NCBI RefSeq assembly: GCF_030269485.1
Contig: NZ_BSTL01000012.1
Location: 1-64,000 of the forward strand
Direction of reading: 5' to 3'
DNA length: 64,000 nt
From: Actinoplanes sp. NBRC 103695
GTDB lineage: Bacteria > Actinomycetota > Actinomycetes > Mycobacteriales > Micromonosporaceae
Position 1 is the stretch's first letter. Each line of letters opens with the position of its first letter. The notes under the pieces were generated by a model. It saw only the letters and a program-made list of their open reading frames with translations. It was not told where the DNA came from and made no database searches. Below are positions 33,401 through 39,411 of the stretch, one piece after another. Made by a program: the position numbers and the translations under genes.

Positions 33401-36400
33401 TTCAAGCTGATGCTCGAGGCCGTCGAGATCGGGGCGAACGTGTGGCCGGCCTGGCCGGTGCTCCAGGGCACGATCAACATGATGTTCGACAACGTGGTCG
33501 ACAAGCGGATCGAGCTGGCCCGGCAGCAGCTGGAGGGCAAGGACCGGCCGACCGCCGTCCAGGCTCTGGAAGGCATGTGGGCGACGTTCCTGAAGGACGC
33601 GAAGGAGAAGTTCTCCGACGCCGGCGCCTGGAAGACCATCACCGAGGCGATCAAGGGCAGTGCCACCCCGTACGGTGTGACCGGTTCGTTCGCCTCGCTG
33701 GTCGCGAAGCCGCTGGTCAACTTGATGCTGGACATCATGCCGTTGCGTCCGGTCGCGGTGGTGACCGGCCGGGATCTGCGTGAACGGGTCGATGCCCTGG
33801 GCAGTTTGTCGACCGAGGACACGACGCGACCGCAGCCGACGGTCGCGGCGGAGGCTTTCCGCTCGGATCCGTTCCCCCAGGACATGCCCCGGCGTGATGC
33901 GTTCGGCCGAGCGACTGTCGCCTATCGGAATGCCGGCTCCGACGGCCAGTTGTTCTCCGCCGCGCTCAACTTCTATGGCAGCCACGTGTGGGGCAAGCTC
34001 GACCGTAAGGGCATCTTCTCCCCGGAACACGTGGACCTCGACTCCTACGTCGATGAGGCCACCGTTCAGCGGCGCGTCATCGGCAAGACCTCGTACACGG
34101 AGGACGGGGTCGAGGTGCGTGGCACCTGGCACCAGCCGTTCAAGAGCCCACGGATGGGACAGCCGCGAAACGACTACCTGTTCGTGCGGGACAGCGACGG
34201 CGGCTGGGAGTGGTATCACGAGATGTCCGTGCCGGGGAACGGCAGGACTGGCCGCGACAACATTCACAACATCTTCGCCGCGCACCCAGGCTGGATCACT
34301 GAGGGCGACTTCGCGTGGAACCCGCCGACCAACGGAAAGCTCGTGATTCCGTTCGTCGACGATCGGCCGCAGCTGGGCCAGCAGGTGCATCAGCTGGCCG
34401 CCTGGACGGCGCACCAGGTGCTGGAAGGGCTCGGCGGCGCCCAGACGACCCGTCCGCATTGGAGCGTGGAAGCAGGTGCGATCGGGGATCGCCTGAACGC
34501 ACAGCTCGACGACTGGGCCAAGCGAGTGCTTCCCGACCGTCTGTCGGGTCGGCTGAAGACCGGGAATTCGGCGGCCGATGAAGCTTCGATCCATCGAGCC
34601 GGTGTGCTGCGCGATGAGGTCTTCCGGTTGATCGATCGGCATCTGGATCAGCAGGCCGCCGAACGCGGGATCGACGCAAAAGCCCTGCCCAGCGTGCATG
34701 ACCTGTTGGCGGATCCGATCGGACGAGGCCCCGGTCTCGATGGTTCCCGGGCGGACGAGGACTTGATCGAGGCGGCCAAGGCGACGGTGTCGCAACGCTT
34801 CGGGGCCGACGCGTCGCTGAGAGGAGCCAGCGATCTCGGCCTGATCTGGGTCGAGAATCTCAAGGCTACCGCCCACGCCCGCCCGCAGTGGCTGGATCGG
34901 GCGGAGCAGCACCTGGCTCCGGTCGGTGCACCGCCGACGACGGTCACCCATCGGGCGGTTCTCACCTCCCAGGTCAGAGACACGGCTCAGACGGTTGCAA
35001 CCCAGGCCGTCTCCGAGGCCTGGCAGTTCCGGATGGCCGGCTCGACCTTGACCGATGCGGAGCTGGTGCAACGGATCAAGGCGGCCCTGCGGCCGTCGAC
35101 TGATGAGTCCGCCGATCCGAACCTGGATCGGCTGGTATCGGACGTCCTTGAATCCCTGCCGGATTCCGCGGACAAGACGGCGCTGACAGCCGCCTGGAAC
35201 GGGGCCAAGGAGGACGCCGAGTCGCTGGCGCCTGGAACAGCGTCGATCCGGGCCGTGCTGAACAGCTACGCGCATGCCTACGCCTGGCTCGACGAGGTCG
35301 CCCGGAGTGCGAAGGTCACGAACCCGCTGCCCCGCCCTCTCGCCGTCGTGGCCGGTCTGGCCGACAGCCTGGCGGTAGCGTGGGCCCAGGTCGAGCGCAA
35401 GCTTCAGGACGCTCGGTTCCTGGCCGAGGGCATGCACGACTTCCCGAGCAACGCGCTGCTGCGCGACCACCCGAAGGACCTGGCCCGGGCCCACCTCACG
35501 CTGCGGCTGATGGTGCATCATCAGCACAACCTGGAGGACTACACCGAGAAACTGCGGCCGCTGTTCAGCCTGACGGCCGAGGGAGTCGCCGACGCCGAGG
35601 AAGTTCTCGGAAAATTCCCGGCCGAGATGGAGGACTTCACCACCAAGAGCACCAGTCTGTCCCGGGAAGTCCAGCGGGTCATCGCCACGCTCGCCACGCG
35701 TTCCGCGGTTGCGGCCACGGAAACACCCCTCAAGGCGCGCGTCGGGTTGTCGATGAATGTCCTCAACTCGGGCTTCAGCGCCATGAGCATGGCCCTGGCA
35801 CCGACGGGCTGGGGCTGGGCACCGGCGACCACCACCTTCCTCGCCGACCTCGCGCGCACGGCCGTGATGCGAGCGGTTGAACACGCCGACGCCAAACGGC
35901 AGGAGGGCGACAAGTCGGCCGCCGCGATCTTCGCCGCGCACGACGACGATCCGTTGACCGTGGCGACGGCGCAGTATGAGACGGCCAAGACGTTGTTCCG
36001 GCTGACGCTGGAGGCCATCGAGATCGGCGCTCACGTCTTCCCCGGCTGGCCGCTCATTTCGGGGATCGCCGGCCCGGCCTTCAACGAGCTGCTCGACGGC
36101 CGGCTGAACGAGGCGAAGCGGCTGGCCGGCGGCGCCGACAAGAGCACCTTCGCGCAGGCTCTGACGACGGGCTTGAAGGGCGCTATCGAGGAAGCGAAGA
36201 GCAACGGCACCAACGCCGGTGTGTGGAAGACGATCGTCGAGGGCAGTAAGGGCGCCGCGACCCCCTACGGGTGGGCCGGTGCGTTCGCGGGCCAGGTGCT
36301 GCGGCCGCTGATCGATGCGGTGCTGGAGATGTTGCCGATCAAGCCGGCGACCCCGGTCACCGGCCGGCAACTCATGGCACTGGTCGAACAGATGGACAAG

Positions 36401-38650
36401 CTGTCGCCCGCGGGAACCGTGGCGCCGCAGCCGACATCGGCTCCGGCGGTCGCGGCGGAGGCGATTCCGGCGCGCCTGGCCGGTAAATTCGACAGGTTCG
36501 GCCGGCCGGTACGCGAATACAAGTCGGACGCCTCCGACCAGCGGGCCGACCGTGTCGCGCTGGACATCGACGGTGCCATGGTCTGGGGCACCCTGGACCG
36601 TCAGTGGAAGTTCACCCCGGAGAGTTTCGACCCGTCGGCCCGAGTCGACGAAGCAACGCTGCGTAATCGGGTTCTGACCAAGAACTCCTACATCGAGGCC
36701 GGCGGCGTTGAGGTGTTCGGCAAGTGGTACCTGCCGTTCCACTCGGCCGACAAGCCACAGTTCGACTATCTCTTCATTCGCGACAGCGACGGCGGCAAGG
36801 AACTCTTTCCCGCGTTCGGCCTGGTCGGCGGCGAGACCAGCAGCAGTACGGTGCACCGCATCCTGGGCGACCCCAAGCACGACTGGGTCTCCGAGAAAGC
36901 CGACACGTTCCAGTGGGATCCGCCCGCCCGGGGTGACTCGATGGTGCTGTTCGGTCCCGCGAACGAGCCGACACTGGACCACCGGACACACTCGGTGATC
37001 TCCTATTTCGCGTTCCAAGCGATCAGGAAACAGCAGATCAACCAGGGTGCCAAGAACCCGCAGAAGATGCCGCAGCTGCATGTCGAGGCCGGAGCGCTGG
37101 GTTCCAGGCTTGCCGGGCAGTTCAACGAGTGGGCCAAGCAGCTGGATTGGTCACCGGTCGACAACCCGCAGGCCAGGGCCGATTCGCAGGAGCGCGCGGC
37201 GAACCTGCACGCTCAAGTCGTCCGCCTCGTCGACCGCAGGCTGCGAATGCACGCCGCCACGCTCGGTGTCCCGCTCAAAGATGTGCCCAAGGCCGCCGAT
37301 CTGGTCGCTCAGCCCATCTCCCGGGGCGAAGGCCTTCTGCAGTCCAAGGCACCCGAGGAACTGCAAGCCGAGGCACGAGAGGCGACAACGCACAGCCACC
37401 GCCAATCGAGCTCACTCACCGACTCGAGCGATTTCGGCTTCCTCTGGACCGAGAACCTCGACGTCACCGTTGCGGAACGTCCGCAATGGTTCTCCACCAC
37501 GCTGGCCAAGCTGGCGAGGTTGGACACGAACAGTCCGAACGTGCTGGTGATCGAGCCGAAGGCGACACAGGGCGCGGCGCCGCAAAACGCCGATCTGCAA
37601 CGGCAGGCCAGATTCGTCGAGGCGGTCAAGACAGCCGCGGCGGCTCACAGCGACCAGGCTTTCATCGCCGTCAACCGGGCGGGCCGAGACCTGGGCCGGC
37701 AGAGCATCCGCCGGGTGGTGCGCACGTTGCACATGTTCGCCTCGTCGCAGGACCTGCTGCCGCAGGCTGATCGGCGGGTGCCGGTGCTGGTGATCGACGG
37801 CGGCCTGGACATGCGCCTGCGCAAGGCCTTGAACGACGCGGGCCTTCACGTACCGATCATGCATCGGGTGACGGTCGGGATCTCGGAGTCCTGGCGGCTC
37901 ACCCTCAGCAACGACGACAAAGGCTCCGTCGATCTTTCCGGCATCAAGCTCTCCCCGGCGGCGGTGGGGCTGACCAAGAACTCCTCGTTCCAGACGGTCG
38001 AGCAGGTGCCAGCCGAACTGGCGCCGTGGCTGCACGCGATCACCAGCGCCGACCGTGAGGCCGCCCCAGAACCGGACTACACGGCGGAGAATGAGCAACA
38101 GGTCACACGGGTGGCAGACCTCATGCCCGAGGACCGCAGCCTTCAGTTGGCCAAGGGCGCCTTCACCTTCGCCCAGGCGAACGTGAAACCTGAGCTGATC
38201 CGCAAGATCGCCGCGGCCGGCGATCAGTATGACGCCGGAAACATCCCCATCCACGAGCACCCGAGCATCGCCATCTTCGGTGCGGCGTTCACCTCGATCA
38301 AGACCCACGACCCAGACGTCGGTGACCTGAACGTCGATCAGCTCAACAAGGTGATCGCCGGGTCCGCCGTCGAGTACGAGCCCAGGAGCCCCGAAGAGGA
38401 TCACGCGAAGTTCACGCAGTCGCTGCTGACCGCGCTGGACACCCTTCAAAAACGCGAGCACGTCGGTGCTGACCTGGACAACCTCATCAATTCCTTTTAC
38501 AAGGACAACCAAACCCGCATGCGGAACAACCTTGGCCTGCAGAAGAAGATGAGCGCGACAGTCGCCAATCACATTGACGCCAACGAAACCATCAGTGCCG
38601 CCACGAAACTCTCCATGGAAAGACTCCAGCAGGAGATCTTCCGGTGCTGA
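21488..38650 (+). CDS. giant duplicated multi-module protein, 5720 aa
   Basis: I do not recognise a function. I chose ATG 21488 over the adjacent GTG 21485 because GGGAG lies six bases before it. In order: an alpha/beta N-terminal region (1-170); module M (about 173-320), repeated at about 2185-2331; Arg/Glu-rich coiled-coil helices with recurrent W-F-x-E-Q-R and AERQRLATQRR-type segments; a long unit (about 1145-2160) repeated at about 2545-3618, with YWN/YWE and SSDSG linkers and a WR(P/S)LV...GLHR-D-WK core; then two copies of an 800-residue unit (about 3670-4470 and 4535-5335) with small hydrophobic helices and an RDSDGG beta region; and finally an alpha/beta C-terminal region that ends in cysteine. 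No signal peptide, toxin or protease motif is evident. The middle has lower GC and three TTA codons (23786, 30884, 31136). One uninterrupted frame argues for an expressed gene. Confidence 0.85.
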   Translation: MVSATNILCLEGHFPAEFGDFLTADPRAAVPSSAYGVKAALYRGVRPVFMDLSAYGAFTVRDMLRRADPETVARMVVFVDQSMVVGRGAQGLQDLADLSGLDHFTLGLDPEMVKPLADAGGAQFVPVNNRLEPVEVDQATGVLVRPDRHLLSKYPVAGEEHPGAGFTTFKARKGQLRRTGDGVQIGLTPSTATNLGAGLTQPEQSPAPETGFAAAGYDDLLHWLDAMSVGDHATLYVTADADAAAVQYQVTMHDAGLAVWHVMNGEVVAATLPAEPAEVRVVLPVDLDQQRFRREFARLMGSNLGLGSASDDIGVNMMQFGRPDQRARQQVPLHERTPSWFHEQRRDLAQRRLEVLRGVEADLGLGSRGFRFDEVLGEIQEETRNLNLARDRTDAIRRTLNRTEDFTNAVNDLVNLDELRVRVERDQLALDEDYTNYQNSEVDNQRIVAGFLRAIADVSANSLFVQGGASAPILAHVSGDLANLRDINDQLTRLGQTQTEDEVARAEHNGWFREQRGAMAPARLSVLQPIANAMGVGRGGGFGDLVDGLRQAARGLRGRDRTFVDKTLSDGGQTFTSALTNLINLDESRTRPARQASAEEASRQGSRERRELAELETVRRFVQAARVVVSNVGVSQQMLQAVQVAGQHAQSLVDIIRRSSALTEIEESDRRSETVRDIKRRDIHAERQRLATQRRAVIRDVRQTLELPSGQVSSGHQLALVTLIRDTEKYWQEESGDESADLGSERVFGSSGGRPVGHFQRGFIEALNSAVYLNRQRLSHPYDYWDADGDASVADQDAYVQASAREHGDNRFVGDYLDRLSSAAAKVAEHHWADARWGEWRATLGRLAAEWSAATEPLNRLQQEDAVVNESSISSSTPRATSRRDPSRTAHSAVPRQPAPEAERARQAPTDPQVAPGGVNGDEYMVLGEYRDAIRRFGEANDLSREVPRPTRELISRSLTSLQPPRSFRKPSDVTGKDMEAVLFTAPEPFTYVDLHGQVVHRDLTNSWIMKGSKRTEKEIVRNPFLEWVYDYLNPGRRRELDLSVAVYAQAVFYGSSLPHRPHQENVDDGVLDLIAKLVNAAPGTWRFERDHNARSTSVVRMLEHVSTPASRRSGSGRTPAREEYAHGTRSEQQPVRLGSVSEQLQRIYQDQSLLSDRRMNGLDEILRLFELRVESLSTDHQIGLVAELRALESQKRRELRDDPNYTFRSAELAEAMPEFLGAYIRLNNLDNLRLLHLERRYWNEGGEARSQDPQRYREDRKRYLEYSGRERKDTNTVARFLGLAEQAFSGVASHADNRFFWVNLAAGVTSVKERMQEHAAKVKDLRRQEDEVFSDGQREGNGNVRLRRAVEQIKNDRLREIHGERRTLARERLDALERIQAALGNSIRLIEEPRAARDREAARLVNSEKRFQAAVRSLRFLDQQRSAYADHRHWNVSGRATRDEIAQYRDASQHESIDDMTIAARLAELIGAGRISTVPGNEYSYENLAAEWRRLTGRLHELQDDEDAANSDFRSSSDSGDSPARAQASQDQSVSPPQRSHSRQHPAFGQASPFAAGAEGEQHSENFDLYRDDRSGSGQAPIPERQPNPQARRSPAGAAAQPFQFTYYTPWRPLVAEHNRDYPDLRKFERDLANYQAGGLALPAPVITLAAIRDAFRIYLTRRTGASAPSASGFRHGAHLEPFLKYYGLHRDDWKVQTGGPSSISVTYSPDPKGLSAFLDALWSHLNFRDTAWPTNAPTLHAVAVNEGLRRLGFVTKTRASAADFKYVLRKIARIDPLGYSPVAATKRTYVTQWVPNDNRIETVLRDSQELYGRTYDDTQYDSYVEWRAAVRQYMTDRDWSRPVPEIPFDQLAAWRASNVFGSVAPPNQTPAEQLQDILRDARVPLSLYVIGTNNDGGEGVLLNPFMQWAQKYLRWKQWKADPTHPGEHIPLGVTNLPAPALDHSLVSAGMPVLYAVGLLPRLRDRWSPSTVNQGDLNAVAALVGDRAGDWRPIRSENTLTTGVEWLDASATASLSIHRVSFDDQHPAGVLQDLGLLPRADYSPVIPADFWDVFVRLETWALELGSEATGPEIRASLEALSGALQSARPTMSPVLRADPGSWGVNVLPMWDDLVREVGVAIESPSGDIDAVRSTFATLRNLHQSTMGRIRDAAETLEELRPAHQGTSSDGGRTGARATALPAGKAQLRQVPDGVQIGLTPSAVKGLAAGLTQPEQSPAPETGFVAGYDELVHWLGAMSIGDHATVYVTADADTAAVQYQATMHDSGLAVWHTVNGEAAAATLPAQPARVQVVLPSALDERRLRREFARLVGSSLGEGAASADVTVNMMQLPNLTPDLTPAEKAWNARKRLSAERQQVLERLKAGLAIRGSSIGLMQSIQDHPRYLTLRGRLPDSDDFFPPLERLEFLNRGRQSFGFGDPRLDGGRTFGFFASEAEQEVTAMTRMTRYLEDVQFVTSQLGGGNPLDGWTSFAVRIQQERGNLERLATEFEEVTRRERQAVASANPLQQRIGPVPSSRPLELRRGSAPTSQSSFAPAQGAAADAARRDLQTAYEDQRVLSRRRMDMFDSIRQVFEISGPWPSSDDEIRKIPFLEQLRGHEPDMEDNLEYLMTDFRNAFERLSRLDRDRAAIRDRQYWNHDGAASEEERAQYLKNSRKEEKDTKILISYLRAAEKGAAKVPGYAPELYAALWASRATRLAVLKQDMKWSLDRVRDLASRQNDIFRRADAQVAEMVNIRREIEKTYHRKMNRIYAERREYAQTRIALLDFLEPALKAEIPRRIAELAAEGNKDARLREVNQKQLNKSVDRLLFLDGQRVAHADYRYWEAGSDAPELNRYRTAQEHEPVDDVNVKNRLAQWVYGKVTYLEGRGEYTYDGWLEQWKDVTERLHKLQTEEEEAKSEYRGSSDSGSSHSSEPKVGLPRSTRGWEGSDEENQFRQLQPGLGGENQGAEDEYDSDNSMYANPRDEGLPRAERRRREAARELRYPQPQTRREIPAPSQPPFSLQPRQRGQQHSATPQHQPADQIPALAAGASTQPATHQATWRSLVPAGSRNYPELAKFEKELKDYQDVISASPPDASARAIQEFLALRPDIKASATKRLIYKDHGIPFLQHYGLHRRDWKIQWTADNRAFTLVYAPSPDGLSTFLDSVKSHRVMQDMGMNRAAHPPVDLTATMVNEALQIKGQKIAGGGRHPSTKDFDYVLREFAKIEPTAFSSVLTGKNVTAYRYNGKQIETARPSSEEIFGPTYKKYKTPAEWLAAMQVYKRNADWSVPAPEFPLEKLSDWVRRLPGHESIGEKPHDWVNFMLESHDLKGFFVWGKTTAGEEGILLNPILQFAQKYLRWKMWSVNPRDVRAYIPPNVTNLPMPVPSVGDVYAGLPFLHARGMIGQPSKSLKPGRITKEHVKAMSTLVGDKPHDWERVGHDYDASKTAQQNRKAMQEVALRIRRTDSALPPVNAGGTVPLTIHPAREAAQELPDGVLEDLGLRPSFSELLRSFGMSPSLEQEPHLTGGSPANFLDVMEFVRTLSFELPGDASLDDIRASFGVVSDAMEDASRVLRGIRGTEHENALLHWEDLMDAVREAAGTLSGEVDLATARSTFDILSSIHQATMTEIRDVATAIAFPVTGLPAGPSGRLVAPDGSVESLVREARQDPAVLNISTADHVAQIKEAFKRSTDERLQPLDHAVRGALGWLPDGVKAEISTQWNDLQADAAGLTDTAPEERVEAVLRRYTELSVQLRELAGTHGQEAVLPRPVFLMGGLAEQAALVHAQVQHKISDARTLSEALKALLNDPLFRSPVRRAVAFADYRQMQHELHKLEDFSKELRELYHAPGMELSAGSQLLKASMRRLERFTQNSTEIVGRAQARIEQRAARTVAATRDNELRKQLTLWMNIVNSAGSATSVGLLPTGFSWAPATITFATDLARVTALRAVEHAQTKKIQADQSNDQIYATHDRDPLLVAQAQAQVLKDGFKLMLEAVEIGANVWPAWPVLQGTINMMFDNVVDKRIELARQQLEGKDRPTAVQALEGMWATFLKDAKEKFSDAGAWKTITEAIKGSATPYGVTGSFASLVAKPLVNLMLDIMPLRPVAVVTGRDLRERVDALGSLSTEDTTRPQPTVAAEAFRSDPFPQDMPRRDAFGRATVAYRNAGSDGQLFSAALNFYGSHVWGKLDRKGIFSPEHVDLDSYVDEATVQRRVIGKTSYTEDGVEVRGTWHQPFKSPRMGQPRNDYLFVRDSDGGWEWYHEMSVPGNGRTGRDNIHNIFAAHPGWITEGDFAWNPPTNGKLVIPFVDDRPQLGQQVHQLAAWTAHQVLEGLGGAQTTRPHWSVEAGAIGDRLNAQLDDWAKRVLPDRLSGRLKTGNSAADEASIHRAGVLRDEVFRLIDRHLDQQAAERGIDAKALPSVHDLLADPIGRGPGLDGSRADEDLIEAAKATVSQRFGADASLRGASDLGLIWVENLKATAHARPQWLDRAEQHLAPVGAPPTTVTHRAVLTSQVRDTAQTVATQAVSEAWQFRMAGSTLTDAELVQRIKAALRPSTDESADPNLDRLVSDVLESLPDSADKTALTAAWNGAKEDAESLAPGTASIRAVLNSYAHAYAWLDEVARSAKVTNPLPRPLAVVAGLADSLAVAWAQVERKLQDARFLAEGMHDFPSNALLRDHPKDLARAHLTLRLMVHHQHNLEDYTEKLRPLFSLTAEGVADAEEVLGKFPAEMEDFTTKSTSLSREVQRVIATLATRSAVAATETPLKARVGLSMNVLNSGFSAMSMALAPTGWGWAPATTTFLADLARTAVMRAVEHADAKRQEGDKSAAAIFAAHDDDPLTVATAQYETAKTLFRLTLEAIEIGAHVFPGWPLISGIAGPAFNELLDGRLNEAKRLAGGADKSTFAQALTTGLKGAIEEAKSNGTNAGVWKTIVEGSKGAATPYGWAGAFAGQVLRPLIDAVLEMLPIKPATPVTGRQLMALVEQMDKLSPAGTVAPQPTSAPAVAAEAIPARLAGKFDRFGRPVREYKSDASDQRADRVALDIDGAMVWGTLDRQWKFTPESFDPSARVDEATLRNRVLTKNSYIEAGGVEVFGKWYLPFHSADKPQFDYLFIRDSDGGKELFPAFGLVGGETSSSTVHRILGDPKHDWVSEKADTFQWDPPARGDSMVLFGPANEPTLDHRTHSVISYFAFQAIRKQQINQGAKNPQKMPQLHVEAGALGSRLAGQFNEWAKQLDWSPVDNPQARADSQERAANLHAQVVRLVDRRLRMHAATLGVPLKDVPKAADLVAQPISRGEGLLQSKAPEELQAEAREATTHSHRQSSSLTDSSDFGFLWTENLDVTVAERPQWFSTTLAKLARLDTNSPNVLVIEPKATQGAAPQNADLQRQARFVEAVKTAAAAHSDQAFIAVNRAGRDLGRQSIRRVVRTLHMFASSQDLLPQADRRVPVLVIDGGLDMRLRKALNDAGLHVPIMHRVTVGISESWRLTLSNDDKGSVDLSGIKLSPAAVGLTKNSSFQTVEQVPAELAPWLHAITSADREAAPEPDYTAENEQQVTRVADLMPEDRSLQLAKGAFTFAQANVKPELIRKIAAAGDQYDAGNIPIHEHPSIAIFGAAFTSIKTHDPDVGDLNVDQLNKVIAGSAVEYEPRSPEEDHAKFTQSLLTALDTLQKREHVGADLDNLINSFYKDNQTRMRNNLGLQKKMSATVANHIDANETISAATKLSMERLQQEIFRC
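22004..22447 (+). repeat. module M, copy 1, in giant gene 2
   Basis: About 148 codons from KGQLR to NMMQF, with DGVQIGLTPS, LTQPEQSPAPETGF, HWL-x-AMS-x-GDHAT and VTADAD. The second copy lies 6 kb downstream (28040-28480). DNA identity between the two is high enough to read by eye, so the duplication is younger than the flanking coiled-coil copies. Confidence 0.9.
24919..27967 (+). repeat. long coiled-coil/WR-core unit, copy A, in giant gene 2
   Basis: Copy A begins at the IYQDQSLLSDRRM helix and runs through RRYWNEGG, SSDSGDS, WRPLV, YYGLHRDDWK, NPFMQWAQKYLRWK and GVLQDLGLLP to LHQSTM. Copy B (29122-32350) keeps the same order at an offset of about 4.2-4.3 kb, with strong protein but patchy DNA similarity. 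A third, partial and more diverged copy of the NPF-x-x-W-x-x-(D/K)YL segment lies near 24558. Confidence 0.8.
28040..28480 (+). repeat. module M, copy 2, in giant gene 2
   Basis: 147 codons that align almost without gaps to copy 1 at 22004-22447, including DGVQIGLTPS, LTQPEQSPAPETGF and NMMQL. Confidence 0.9.
29122..32350 (+). repeat. long coiled-coil/WR-core unit, copy B, in giant gene 2
   Basis: Second copy of the unit at 24919-27967, with YEDQRVLSRRRM, RQYWNHDG, SSDSGSS, WRSLV, HYGLHRRDWK, NPILQFAQKYLRWK, GVLEDLGLRP and IHQATM in the same order. It is noticeably AT-richer than the surrounding genes; the 60 bases from 29461 contain 27 G+C by my count. Confidence 0.8.
32500..37490 (+). repeat. 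tandem duplication of a ~2.6-kb unit near the end of giant gene 2
   Basis: Unit 1 (about 32500-34890) and unit 2 (about 35095-37490) both run from STDE through the PRP(V/L)-x-(L/V)-x-x-GLA segment, then W-x-P-x-WP hydrophobic helices, SATPYG/AATPYG, VTGR-(D/Q)-L, VWGKLDR/VWGTLDR, RDSDGG, HVEAGA/SVEAGA and SDLGLIW/SDFGFLW. The offset is about 2595 bases. The unit size is close to that of the duplication in giant gene 1, but the sequences are not visibly related. Confidence 0.85.
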
Positions 38651-38673
38651 CCGGCAACCCGCCGAAACCGCAT

Positions 38674-38704
38674 CGCCGCGGTCACGTCGACAACGGCCGC
38701 GGCG
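38674..38704 (+). terminator. candidate terminator after giant gene 2
   Basis: CGCCGCGG and CCGCGGCG form an 8-bp perfect stem around a 15-base loop, beginning 24 bases after the stop codon of the giant gene. There is no T-run, which is common for high-GC actinomycete terminators. Confidence 0.4.
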
Positions 38705-38714
38705 AGCCCTCGGC

Positions 38715-39060
38715 ATGACGGTGGCGCGGCATTTACGAAACATCTTCACGAAACTCGCACAGCCCGGTGCTGGTCGCCTGCCTGAACACGCTGGACCAAG
38801 GGGCGACCGGGACCGAGCCGAGGCGATCGCCCGGGAGACGGTGGCGTGTGCCGAGCGGAACCCGGACGCCTGGGCCAACGACCGGCAATGGAGCCGGTCG
38901 TGGCTGTTCGCGACCGCCCGCCGCCTTCTCACCGACCAGGTTGAGCTGCCGGCATCGAGCTCGCGAGAGGTACGGGCGGCGCTCGACGCCCTGCCCGAGC
39001 GGCTCCGGAGCACGCTCGTCGAGATCTACTTCCGGGAGCGCTCCGCGGCCGACTCCGTCC
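38715..39060 (+). pseudogene. remnant of an ECF sigma factor gene
   Basis: From ATG 38715 the frame reads MTVARHLRNIF, then RAEAIARETVACAERNPDAW and WLFATARRLLTDQ, followed by ALDALPERLRSTLVEIYFRE. These match the start of sigma region 2, the conserved WLF-x-(V/I)AR-x-x-x-D segment, and the first helix of region 4 (LPER...L-x-E-x-YF) of SigK/SigM-type ECF factors. The region 2-4 linker is shortened, and the recognition helix of region 4.2 is absent. After about 39050 the same frame continues without sigma-like sequence up to 39362. The remnant cannot encode a working sigma factor as it stands. The rest of the interval to 39411 holds nothing I can support. Confidence 0.55.
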
Positions 39061-39411
39061 CGCCGGTCGCGGTGGTGCCGATGTCGAGCGGCTCGCCGAT
39101 GGACACCTCGATGTGCTGGGCGATGGTGAGCCGTACGGGCGAGCTCCACCGACGTGTCCCGGTGGCGGCGACCGCGTCGCGGACCAGCGCGTCCAGCGTC
39201 GGCCCGGCGGTCGGGGACAGCCGGCCGGCCGCCACGTCGGAGGTGCTCAGCATGGTGTGGGCCGCGTACAGATGGGGCGGTCCGGAGATGTCGGTGACCG
39301 GGTTGGCGGCGGGAGCGGGAGGTGCGATCCGGGCGGCGCCGTGCTCAAGTCGTACTGCATGACCGGATGAATCGGTCGTGGCGGTGATCAAGAGTCGGCC
39401 GGGCGGTGTAG

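Noticed and set aside
32990..37081. Long antisense open frame opposite the second giant gene (about 1360 codons)
   Set aside because: It mirrors the codon bias of the sense gene, has no ribosome binding site or recognisable domain, and the sense strand shows clear internal protein repeats. The same holds for the long antisense frames at 9207-11837, 11838-16379 and 19444-22086.
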